A stretch of DNA of 64,000 bases, taken from positions 24,245,221 to 24,309,220 of the forward strand of contig OW203986.1 in assembly GCA_934047225.1 (NCBI GenBank), in the 5' to 3' direction. Made by a program: the position numbers and the translations under genes. Origin of the DNA: Ypsolopha sequella. Lineage: Eukaryota > Arthropoda > Insecta > Lepidoptera > Ypsolophidae. The notes under the pieces are model-generated. The model was not told where the DNA came from, ran no database searches, and saw only the letters and a program-made list of their open reading frames with translations. Positions 47,601-59,600 of this stretch are shown here, one piece after another (position 1 is the first letter of the stretch; each line of letters opens with the position of its first letter).

Positions 47601-50600
47601 TACAGTGCAAAAAGCTTTGTTCAAGCAATAATTTACAGTTAGGTACATGTTTAGGAAACATTATTATTAGACACGTCACTAAATAAACATACGCGAATGC
47701 ACTAAAACAAAAAGGGAATGACATTCAGTATGTTCATATATTGAACGCAGTGAGAGTTTCACCAAAATACCAACACCATCCAAATTATATTGTTAACACA
47801 AATCAAAATCGTGCAGCAAGCGGCCAAAAAGTGTATGTTAGAATTTTGTTAGTATTTTGGAGAAATGCTCAAAGTATTTGGGATAGCATTTCAGAAAATT
47901 CAGTGCAACAAAAAGTGGGCTAAACAGAGGAGGTGCAGAAGCTAGTCATGTGCAAGCAGTCACTTGAAGGTTTACATGTTTTGCAAGGCAGTAAATTGTA
48001 GGATTCGCAAACAACAGAAGAGGAATTGAAATTCTATCTATTTTATAAAATGGACATAATACCTAGATCTTAGAATATATTCCTCACCTCTGGATCAAGA
48101 GAATCCTTGTGTGATTGCTTGGAAAACATTACACAGAATGTATCAGTCCAACTGCCTACATAAGAATGGATCAATTTACTGGACATTTATTAAGTTCTAA
48201 AGCCGCAATGCCTTGTGGTATATCAAATGTTTTATAGACCACAAGAATGACCTGATATTGATGTGATATATGATACCTTTACTCACATAGAAACCATTTA
48301 CTTAACACATACCTATAAAGCTTACAGTATATTATCGGACAACTATGTATCTTATCTGTTTTGGCTTTAAACTGAAAATACTTCTATTGTAATTCACCAC
48401 ATTGCACCTTCATGGGCGTAGCCACGGTGGGGCAGGGTGAGGCGCTTGCCCCACCCTGGTTCTGACTTGTAAGGTACCTAACCAAACCTAAAAAAACTAA
48501 ATTATCTAGATACTAACTACAATACTTAATATCCGTAAGAAAGTTCACACTCGACAGTCGTCAGTCGACACAAAAAAAATGCGATCAAAACAAAAATCGC
48601 GCGCGCTATTGACCGCACGCGTGCAGCGGTCGGTCATGAGTACACAGACGCAATCCTGAAGTTTGAGACACATTTTTGGATGGTACATTTCGTGGTGTAG
48701 GTAGGTGTGCCCCACCCTGAGCCCATGGCTGGCTACGCCCATCTTAGAACTGGTTGTAGTGAATATTCATATTACCAGAGATAAATCATATTGGAGAAAT
48801 ATGTTACAAAACGACATAACTTTTAATACGTATGTTTACAATAAGGTTGTACGACAATAGCATTTTGTGCTACTGTAACATAATATGAGACATTGGGACA
48901 CGAGTGCTTATTTACGAAACGAACGAAGTCAGTTTTGTAATAGACTGCACGAGTGTCCCAATGACTAGGTAATTATGTACAGTTAGTTGCACACAATACT
49001 TTATCTACTTACGTCCATCAAAAGTATCGTCTTTGCTTGACATTACTTATAATATGTTCAACTAACAATTTCACGAAAAATGCGAAATTAAGACTCGTTT
49101 ATGAAGTCCAAGTGCGTCTGCAGGTATTGCCGCTAGGGAACCGATCAGAAGCGAGAACGAGATAAATACTTTTTACTCGTCGTCGCTTGTGATTGGTTTT
49201 CTAGCGGTGTTATAACAAATTTGGCCAATCATAGCGCAGAATTGCGGTATCATAATGTAATATTAAAACATCAGTCAAACAATGTAGGTACTTATAAAAC
49301 CGCTTTTGATGTTATAATTTCCTTATTTAGGTAGTATGGGAGTAGATAAAAATACCTTTATACGAAACAGGACTCACCATAGACTCGTCTAGTTTAGGAT
49401 GGACCGAAGCGACGAAAATATCCCACCACAACTGCAGCGTCTCCTGCAGGTGTCCCGGAGCATCAACAGAATGTGACTCCCAGTTGTAGGTTTGAAGCCA
49501 GGGTTTGGCGGCGCCAATAAAGTGAATAATTTTCAGGTTTTGTCCAAAACTGAAAAAATACAAGTCAATATATGTAAATTATTATTGGAGTGCATTACAA
49601 ACTTGAAATCAATCAGAAACAAATTTAAAAGCACAAATATTTTGAAAACGTTTCTCGGGCCAGGATTTGAACCTGCTTACTGACAGCGCTACCGAGGTTC
49701 CTGGCCCGAGGAATTTTTTTCATAATATTTGTGCTTTTAAATTCGTTTCTGAATGATTTTAAGTTTGTATTGTACTGTAATAATAATTAGAGTATTCAAA
49801 GCGACAGATTTCGCAATAAAACATATATTCAATCTTTCGGTAGAACGTCTTTGCTGCAAACATATTTATTTGCAATTTCAGGAGCTTACTTTGCGATTTT
49901 TTTCTATCTAACGAAGTTAACTCAATTACGTTTTAGATTTACTTGTATTTAGAGTATATCCTCTATTGTACAAGTAACATATACGGGGTGTTTGGGGCAT
50001 CGATGTAAATTTTTTCAGGGATAGTAATGGAAGTGATTTTAAAAATTTTTGACTGAATTTACTTTAGTGCGAAGTTTAATAGTTTTCGAGATATAGACAT
50101 TTTTTGTTTTGTATACTTGAAAACTGCAATGAAATGATAATACAACAAGAATTATGGCTATAAATAATATTTGTATTTCAAATTACTAGATAACACAGAT
50201 CAATTAGATAATAAAACAAGATATTATTTAATAAGAAATAAAATTAGACATAAAGCTCAACAGAGTAATATTTTTCTTCGTACTGTATAGGTATTTTGCC
50301 TTGTGTTTATTTTCACTTCTTTGTGAACACATTGATCTTGTTTTATTGTTAAACTGAAGTGTATTTAGGAAGAATATAAAATGTAAATCTATTTTTTAGT
50401 CATAATAGTGTTTTATTATCATTTCATTGCAGTTACCTATTTTTAAGTAGCCAAAACTAAAAAATGTCTGTATCTCGAAAACTATTAAACTTTGCACTAA
50501 AGTAAATTCAGTCAAAAATGTTTAAAATCATTCCTTTATCATCCCTGAAAATATTTACATCGATGCCCCCTCAGAATGCCCCAAACATCCTGTATTTTAC

Positions 50601-53600
50601 TTGTATTTAAAATGAGATATTGAACTGACAATGGTACCGATTCGGTGAAGCACATCTTAACTTATTTGACAGGACTAAACTTAATTTAAGCGTTCTGTTC
50701 TTGTCTTTTCGATAAAGAAAGAAAAAGACAGGACGCTTAAAATAAGGTTAGTCCTGTCAAATAAGTTAAGACGTGTTATGCCGAATCGATACCAGTATGA
50801 TCATTTTGGCCTTATTGCCCAGTATCAAGCTAAACTTCGGTCCTGCAACAACGCTTTTGTTTTTGAATTGTCGATCCTGCTCTAATCAGCTGCCGCGCAC
50901 TCAAAACATCAGTTTAGAATTTGCGGCTACATTAGGACCTAATTAAAAATCCTTATACAAACGTCTTACGTCGTGTATACAGAAATTTGTCGCGAATTTC
51001 CGCCCGCGTTATCCATCCATCCATCAGCCCGTATTCGTCCACTGCTGGACATAGGCCTCCCCCATATTACGCTACTCTTGGCGGTTATCAGTCATCCTCA
51101 TCCAGCCGCCACCCGCAACGTCCTTCAGATCGTCAGTCCAGCGGGCACGAGGGTGGCCTACGCTGCGCTTAGCTGTACGTGGTCTCCATTACAATGCCTT
51201 ACGGCCCCAACGGTTACCATGTCGGCGCAAATATGGCCAGTCCACTGCCACTTCAACTTACTGATTCGTCAGGCTATGACGGTCACCTTCGATCTCTGAC
51301 GGATATCTTCGTTTCGGATTTTATCCATCAGAGATATCCCAAGCATAGCCCGCTCCATAGCTCGTTGAGCGACCTTAAATCGGCGGATCAAGCCTTTGGT
51401 AAGAGACCACGTCTCAGCGCCGTACGTCATCACTGGAAGGACGCACTGGTTGTATACTGTATACTGTAAATATGTGACGCAACTTCCCGAATGCTGCCCC
51501 ACCCCAAGCATATTCTTCTGTCAGCCTCGGAGTCGAAGTTGTTTTTACACACCTGGATAGCTTGACCCAGGTAAACATATTTTTGAACAACTTTGAAATT
51601 AGAAATATTATATTAATAAAATAATAAAGTAAAAATTTTGAATTTAAGTGTTCAGTTATTTATGATTCTTATAATTAATTACAAAAATGCGGGTTTTTTA
51701 CAACGCCTGCAATATTTTAGGGAGAACTTACTGTTTCAGCGCTGGTAAATAGGAGTAAAAGGCAGCTGATGTCACATTGTACAGGAACGGCAGATGCTTG
51801 CTGATGTCGCCGTGAGCCCAGTTGGAGAAATAGGAGTTCAGGAGACCTTGGTCACCGCCTGGAGACAATAATCAATGATGCCAAGATACCCTCGGGAGAA
51901 GTTTCAATGCACACATTTAGGCCAGTGGCGGAATTAATAAGATGGCATTGTGTAATGTGTGTTTAAACGTTTAAACAGTTTTAATAAAGTATTTTGTTAA
52001 TATGTTATTTGTTATAAGAATAAACTTAATAAGATGGCGTCGTATGTGTGTTTAAACAGTTTTAATACATTATTTTGTTGAATACGTTATTAGTTATAAC
52101 ACCCATAGCTCAAGATGTCTTTTAGTTTTTCTCTATCCGCTACTGATTTAGGCCCTAGTTTCGCAAAATAATTTGAATTTAAATTTGGATCAGCAGAACT
52201 TTCTCCAGTAAACCTATTTAACTTTATGACTGACATCTGTTTATTTTGATAACCGTCTTCCTGTTTGCATGTTTTGATCATACCTATACCATAGATAAAT
52301 ACGAGTAATAAACTTTATTTATCTATGCCTATTCCTAGTCCTCATCAAACAATAACAGTATATTTTAGCCGTTGAATTATCGATTTTAGATAGCAATCGC
52401 GATCGCGCCATGTTAAATTAAACGGGTTACCAAAACTAAAAACTTTCAACTAGTTATTTTATTACTTACTTACTTACATTTATATAATACATTTTTTGGA
52501 TACTATACATAATATACGTATATACCTACTTTACTAGTTTACGACTCTACGTACTTCTGCTTCTACACCTACACATACCTATTTCAAGCCCCCTTCTGAA
52601 CTAGCATTATATGTATAAGAAAAGTAATAAAAACCGGCAAAGTGCGAGTAGGACTGACGCACGAAAGGTTCCGTACCATTATCTATAAAAACGGCAAAAA
52701 AATCACATTTGATGTATGGGAGCCCCCTTAAATATTTATTTTATTCTGTTTTTTAGTATTTGTTGTTATAGCGGCAACATCATCTGTGAAAATTTCAACT
52801 GTCTCTCACGAGATACAGCCTGGTGACAGACGGACAGGCAGACGGACAAACAGACAGACAGACGGACAGCGGAGTCTTAGTAATAGGGTCCCTTTGGTTA
52901 CCCTTTGTGTACGGAACCCTAAAAAATCTAGGTAATAGTAAAGTAGTACGTAAGTCGTGTCTGTACACATGAAAGCCTTTTTTTACTTCAATGTCTGTGT
53001 ACAATTATCTCAGTGTACATCAACCAGTAAGGAGGATAACGAAAGAGATTCAATGGTGTCTATTCGATGTAACACGATTTAACTTATTTGACAGGGCTTA
53101 ACTTAAGGTGATATACCGTGCTAGCAAAGGTCCCCGTCACTCCAGGCAGAAAGCCCCGCAGTGCGAAAGGGACGGAATCGGGGAAAATTGTCAAAAAGTC
53201 GGTTTTAAATTAATGCAAAATTAACTAAACTAGCTACAAAAAATTCCATAACCAGTAATTTAGGTGTAGTTAAACCCCATCTAAATAAATATTTTTCAAG
53301 TCTGTATGCTATCCTAATTTGTCAGAATATCAAAAAAAGTGTAAATTTAGACCTGATTTCAATAATTATTTCTATCGAATGAAATTGCTCCTATCGCGTT
53401 TCTGATAGACCAAAATCTAGTAAAAGGTCCCAAAATTGTTATACTAATTTATTTTACGTGGAACTTCATTAAAAGAACAGATAAATAACTTCAAAAAGTG
53501 TCAATTTTCACGGTATAGCCCCTTAATTTAACCGTTCTGTATTTTTCTTTCTATATCGAAAAGACAGGACGCTTAAAATAAGTTTATTCCTGTCAAATAA

Positions 53601-56600
53601 TTCAAGTTGTGTTACACCGAATCGACGTAAAATATCTAGGGCAAAATAAAACGAAACGTCGCGCGTGTCGTCGTCGGGGCGTTTAGCAAAAATAATAAAC
53701 GTGAACGCAACAACTTTTGTCTTTGGTTTGGCGCGCAAAAGTACTGACGCTAAAACGGAAATGACATGCGACTAATTCTCGTGGAGAATAGGGTAAAGGT
53801 TCCAATTTTAAGTTGGTTAGTTTTTAGTTATTAATAGTCCTGTGGTTTTCAGGTTTCGCTTTTTGTTCGCAAGGAGTATCATGCATGACATTTTAGAAAA
53901 CTTTTAAACGACACATCTTACAGATTATACAGAAGTACTTTTATTCTGTGACTTTTGAAATGACGCCAAAAATTTATAATTACAAGGATTAGGATCAGAA
54001 ACGCGTATTTAGTTTTGGAGCACAACACTGTCACCCCCATTCCTTCTTGCGCTAAGTGTATTGTAGTATATTCAAAATGGTTCTTATGCAACCTTTGGTC
54101 TGTAAGCACTTGCTTTAGCAAACGAAAATGATTTTAAATCTCTGAGTGATAGTAAAATACTCCAAAAGTTAGGATTGGTCTCTTATGCACTTTATTTTAA
54201 CTATAACGTTTCTGGTAGCTGCTCTTTGTGCCTCATCTCAACTTTGCAACCTGTATGTTCTTTTAGCAACTGCATATAGACCAAAGGTTGGATAAGAACT
54301 ATTTTGAAGTTCAAAGACCGTGGTTTTAACGTGAGACAATATCTTATTGGTGACAAGAAATTTCACTGGGTAACTCCTAGTATTAGAGGCAAATTCTGAT
54401 GAGTGTGATATAGATCATTTTGACAATATTTCATCCCCAAATGTCATGGTAGATTAAAAAATGAAACGTCATGAGCTGATAAGATAATGACTCGTTTAGT
54501 ATAGTTTTTCTTGTCTGCTGGCTGGCTTTCAATTATGAGGGGTTGTTTATATACAAAATATTGAAAAATTATAACTGACTTGAAAATTTTGTATTTTTTT
54601 TTTCTTTTACTTATTTTTTATAAAAATTTATAAATTTGTTTACTTTATTTAGTTTCATAGCCATTTATCGTGTTTTTTTTAATCATTTGAAAGATTCTGG
54701 CAAAAACTATAATAATCTCAAAGCAATGTCTGTTAGGTTGTTTGTTGGCAATAATATTTTAAAACTACCAAGTTGTAAAATATCATACAAACGTGGATAT
54801 CTTTGTTGAAAGAACATACAAAAGCAGCATTAAAAAAGCTTTTTTCAATGCAGTTGCTCGTAAAGTTTTCTTTTTTGTGTAACAAAATTATGCGGAAACC
54901 GGTGAAATAAAACAGTACTGAAATTCTTTATTCCACGAGTGAAATAAAGTAATTTTTTTAAGTTTTTGACTCTGTGGTGCATGGTGCAAGTCATAAAATT
55001 TAAAAAATTACAAAGATGCAAGGAGGTTTTGCTGTCCAAAAAAAACAATTATTTATAAGTATGCGCGCTCTAGCAATAATTGAATGATGATAAACACCAT
55101 TCTTTATTATACTTATTTTTTTGTTGTATTTCCTCGCAAAATGCATTGAAAAATGTTGTAAGATACTTGAGCGTAAAAGGTTTTTATCCGAATGCGTGCC
55201 AATGAAAAAATTTGGCACTTATTCGTATAAAACCTTACTTTCCGCACGTGTATCTTAAATAACTATTGTGTGAAATACTTAGTGGCATAACATTTTAAAC
55301 TATAAATAAAGAAAATTCGTGTGGCATCTTAGGAGATGTACTTTTCTAAAAGAACGTATTCTCACCATCAAAACTGCCACGTTCCTGAGCAAATCTGATG
55401 AGTGCATCAAAGGTTTGCTGTGAAGGTTGATATACAAAAACACCGGAATTGAAGCAGTCCGGCCAGCCAACATCGGGGGCCGCAGACAATTCTTCTCTTT
55501 CAAATAATTCATCACAATTTTGTATGACCTGTAATTGAAAAAAAATGTATCCTTAAACAATCAAGCATTGATAAGAGACAAACGCTACGTCTTTTATTAG
55601 TTAAGTAAATAGTTAATAAGCACGCATAGTTTTAGCACAGTAACAAATATAGGAACATGTATTGTGAATAAGAATATAACTTCTTATCAAAGCGCCGTCG
55701 GCAATAACCCATTATAAATATCAACATTTCATCGAAACACACGTTTATCATGATATTAATTTTATATTCAATGAATTCAAAAGACTGAGTTATCCAGCTG
55801 GACTATAGTATCGAGTATTGTTTGTTATTGTAACGCTTTTTTCGATTATTATGTAACAACATGATATGGAATATATCACGTTTATCGTCTACACTGGAAG
55901 TACCAACGGTGAAATAGGAAATAAATTCATTTGTCTAAGAATATTTAACGTCATGATTTAGGCAGCTGTGGCATTCATGAGGAACATGATGATAGTGTTA
56001 TTTGGAACAGGTCCAAATCGAGTGAAGAACAAAAATCTAGGCCACGGTTGTAATTCTGTAGCTCGTGTAACTGCACTAACATCCACATCCGGATGGATTT
56101 CTTATCAGGTAAACAATAGAAATAGATTTTATGACGTTCATAAAATCCACAGGTATCCATGCCATTTTCACCTGTTTTGAAATTAGTTTATTCTAGAATG
56201 ACTAGACAAAATTTTACATATAGATAATTAAAAGATATGACGGATTAACTTACCTGAAATGTATCTCGCGATGCGCAATATGTTTAGAATTCTCTCCGCT
56301 CACTCTCGATCGTTTGAAAACGTATTCGGAAAGAATTCAAAACATGTCGCGTATTGCGAGATAAATTTCCTCTTAATTATGAATACAACTTACATTAGTT
56401 ACAAATCTAACATGTTATGTACAGTAAAATTTTACTGTCACCCGTTCCACAACCATCCGAGTGAAAACAACCAGTTTATAAACCTTGTCAGAAATGTAAA
56501 ATTAACTTTGACAGTTACATTTTCCCAAGCGTTTACGAACATAACCTTAATATGCTCTTAGGTAGGTACCTACATATTCAATCGTATTGAAACCATTTTT

Positions 56601-59600
56601 TTCTCCCGTACTGTTTTACAACGGCCCACAAAATCGAGATAAATATCTTTCAATTCATCCACATTCGTCAATTGAATTATGTAGTATTTCGTTCCTTGAT
56701 AACGATTATTGTATTAGTATTAAATGTATCAATAAAAATATTTTTTACTTGTTAAGCATGTCACCTAACTCCAAAAAATAAGTATTTGTTTTACCATTGA
56801 AGTCAGTCTATTAAAAGAATTTTATTTCCTTACGAATGTTTCAATGCAAAAATACGCGTACACACACGTATGTAGCTCTGGATTCAATCTATATTGAATT
56901 GACCTTTACTTGTACATCTCATGTAACCATTGTATCCACGCTCTTGAGAGATAAAAAACTCAACAAATTGATTGCCAGGGTAGTGCTCATTGGAAAAAGA
57001 AGTTAACAAAGTTATTTGACAGACATGTACCTAAATTCAATTTCCGTACCAATTCCGAGCAAAAATAAGCTGACCTTCCATTCCATATGTAGGTTTAGAA
57101 TAGTAGCAGATCCCGATCATTGAGGTTAGCCGTTTTTGTTTAAATCATATATTATCTTCAAGTTTCATTTAATTCCACATTTTCTCCCTTATGTTAAAAT
57201 CTATTAGAAATGTTTAAACTGGTAGTGTACGTGTGTGCTTTCACTTACTAAAGTATCAGCATCAAGGAAGACGCATTTCTCGAATTGTGTCAGGCTCCAG
57301 CAATGGATCTTGGTGAATGTAATTCCCAACTCAGGTCTTTGCAAAAGAGCTAAGTGAGCTGCATCGCGGGAATCTAATACATTAACCGTGATGACCTCTG
57401 CAAATACAGCACTGAGACGTTCTCTGGGGACAAAAGTGAATATTTTAGTTTCAATGGAACCGAAATCGTTACTTTAAACGGTCAGTCATTAAGTTTAGTA
57501 TCCATTTACCTCATAGCATCAGTAACTGATGGTGTTATTAGTATAACAGCAGGATAGACGGAACCGGCTCGGCGCAATGAATGTGCCAATACCAGGGCTC
57601 CCAGTCCATAGGAATCGTTTGTAGCTAATGTGACCCATGCTCGATCTGTAGAAGTAAACTTATATTCATGAGTTTTTTTTAACTACTTCGCTTCTTTTCA
57701 GTAACTAAGCAACAAAGTATCAATATTTACTGCAAATTTAGTTTTACAACATTTTTCATTGGCATCTATTTCTGCCACGGAAGAGCAAAATTAATAAATT
57801 ACGACATGTAAATCTAATCTAACCACCATCTTGCGACCGGACTTGGGTGCCAAAGACGTAAATATCTAAAATATCTTTGCTTTCTGGAGGATTACGTAAT
57901 GCAGCAATTTCGTTTATGTTTAGTCAGGGGAGTGTGGGTGATGGGTCTTAAAAACAAAATGCAGAAATGCGCAGTTACGTTCTTTATTACAATATCACGG
58001 TACCCATTATTTGGCACGTGCGAGAATATTGGCGCCGCCAACAAATTTTAACTTTGCGCAGTATCATTACTGTCAATACATACTTATATATTACTCGAAA
58101 GTTTCATGTTCCTTAGTTGTGGGACTGAATAGGCCCCTAGACAATTGAATTACCTACCCGTCCAGTAAAATCAATGAATAATTCAAATATAACACTAATA
58201 AACGTGGCACGACTGTACATTAATTAATGGCTAAAACGCGATCATAAATTCAAAAACCGCTAGTAATTGTCTTCAAAATATTATCAAGATTGCTTCCCGC
58301 GTAACATCTAGGTATGTATTAGTGTCCGCACGTTCTGTTCCGAAATAGCACGACTACGACACAAATAAAATTGAAAATAAAACTGCTGGATAGCATCAGA
58401 TATTTTCTTGTCGGGCGAGACTAGGTGTGATTGCAGACAACGGCTGCTCATCTGTTCATTTCGATTCTAATCATAATTAAACAGTATATTTTGAATTCCT
58501 TCACAATTTAATGGCATCGCCTCATCTTGAACTTATCTGTTAGTATTCTACCAGTAAGAAGGAATCATAAAGTTCAACACAAGGTTCTTTAGTATCTTTT
58601 CCATCGGGAAGAAGATGATATGTTTGTTTAAGAAGACTGCTTTGTGTTAATTTTAACAATTTTATTTCATGATTTTCATCTCATCGTCAGTATAAATATA
58701 ATTTTGTTTTGATGATCTAATACTCTAAATTTTCATGTTTTAGATATTCTTAGTTGGCGCAGATTCTAATGATACAACAATAGTATAATTTTACTTTTAA
58801 TCAAGATACAATAAAAGAAACCGACTGACTCGCGTGCGATTGTCACTTTTTATTTATTTTTTATTTTTTATTATGTGCAGGAAAAGCAAGTGGCCAGTAT
58901 CATTTTTCGAGTTTTATGTACGAGTTCGCAAAATAATACTGGCCACTTGGCCACCTGCTCATTCTTTATGTTATTTAAAAAAAAAACAGCACGTTAACAA
59001 TGGATTTGCATATACTTTTTCTGCCCGCTCAAGCACGTTAACAATGAATTTTCATACACTTTTTCCGCCCGCATATTTGTATGACAGTAATGACGTATTT
59101 TCTGCATCGTTTTCAACAAAGAAAGAAGGTACTTTCCGAGCAGGTGTAGTATAATAATAATAATGCTTTCCCTTTGGGAGTATCTCACACCTCATGGTAG
59201 GTACGCATACTTAAATATAACTGGAAAACAGGATCAGGCAGGCAGCACTAGGGAGCAACGTCCCTGCGGTTTCTATTTAGGTGCGGTCTGTCGTCTCGGG
59301 ATAGAACCATGCGGGCAGTCGACCGCTAAACTGAATAAAGGAATGCAGTGACGATATGAGAGCATCCTCTAACCACTCGAAGATTCAGACTATCTATTCA
59401 GACTTTATTTGAAACTTCATTGTCTTAATACTGTTTAACATTATTATTATCATTGCATGTTCGAAAACGTTCAGCAGCTGTGTACATACTTTCAGTATGA
59501 TGCATTTTTGCTTGAATATGAAGATTGTTTGGCGGTCAAAATTTCCAGCTATCAAAATCAAAGTACTTGAACTTTTTGGTATAGACGTAAGCACTTCTAA

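Noticed and set aside
57840..58130. Unique block in the intron between glycogenin exons 1 and 2, considered as an alternative first exon
   Set aside because: No ATG plus donor in the phase needed for exon 2; the exon at 60862 fits exactly.
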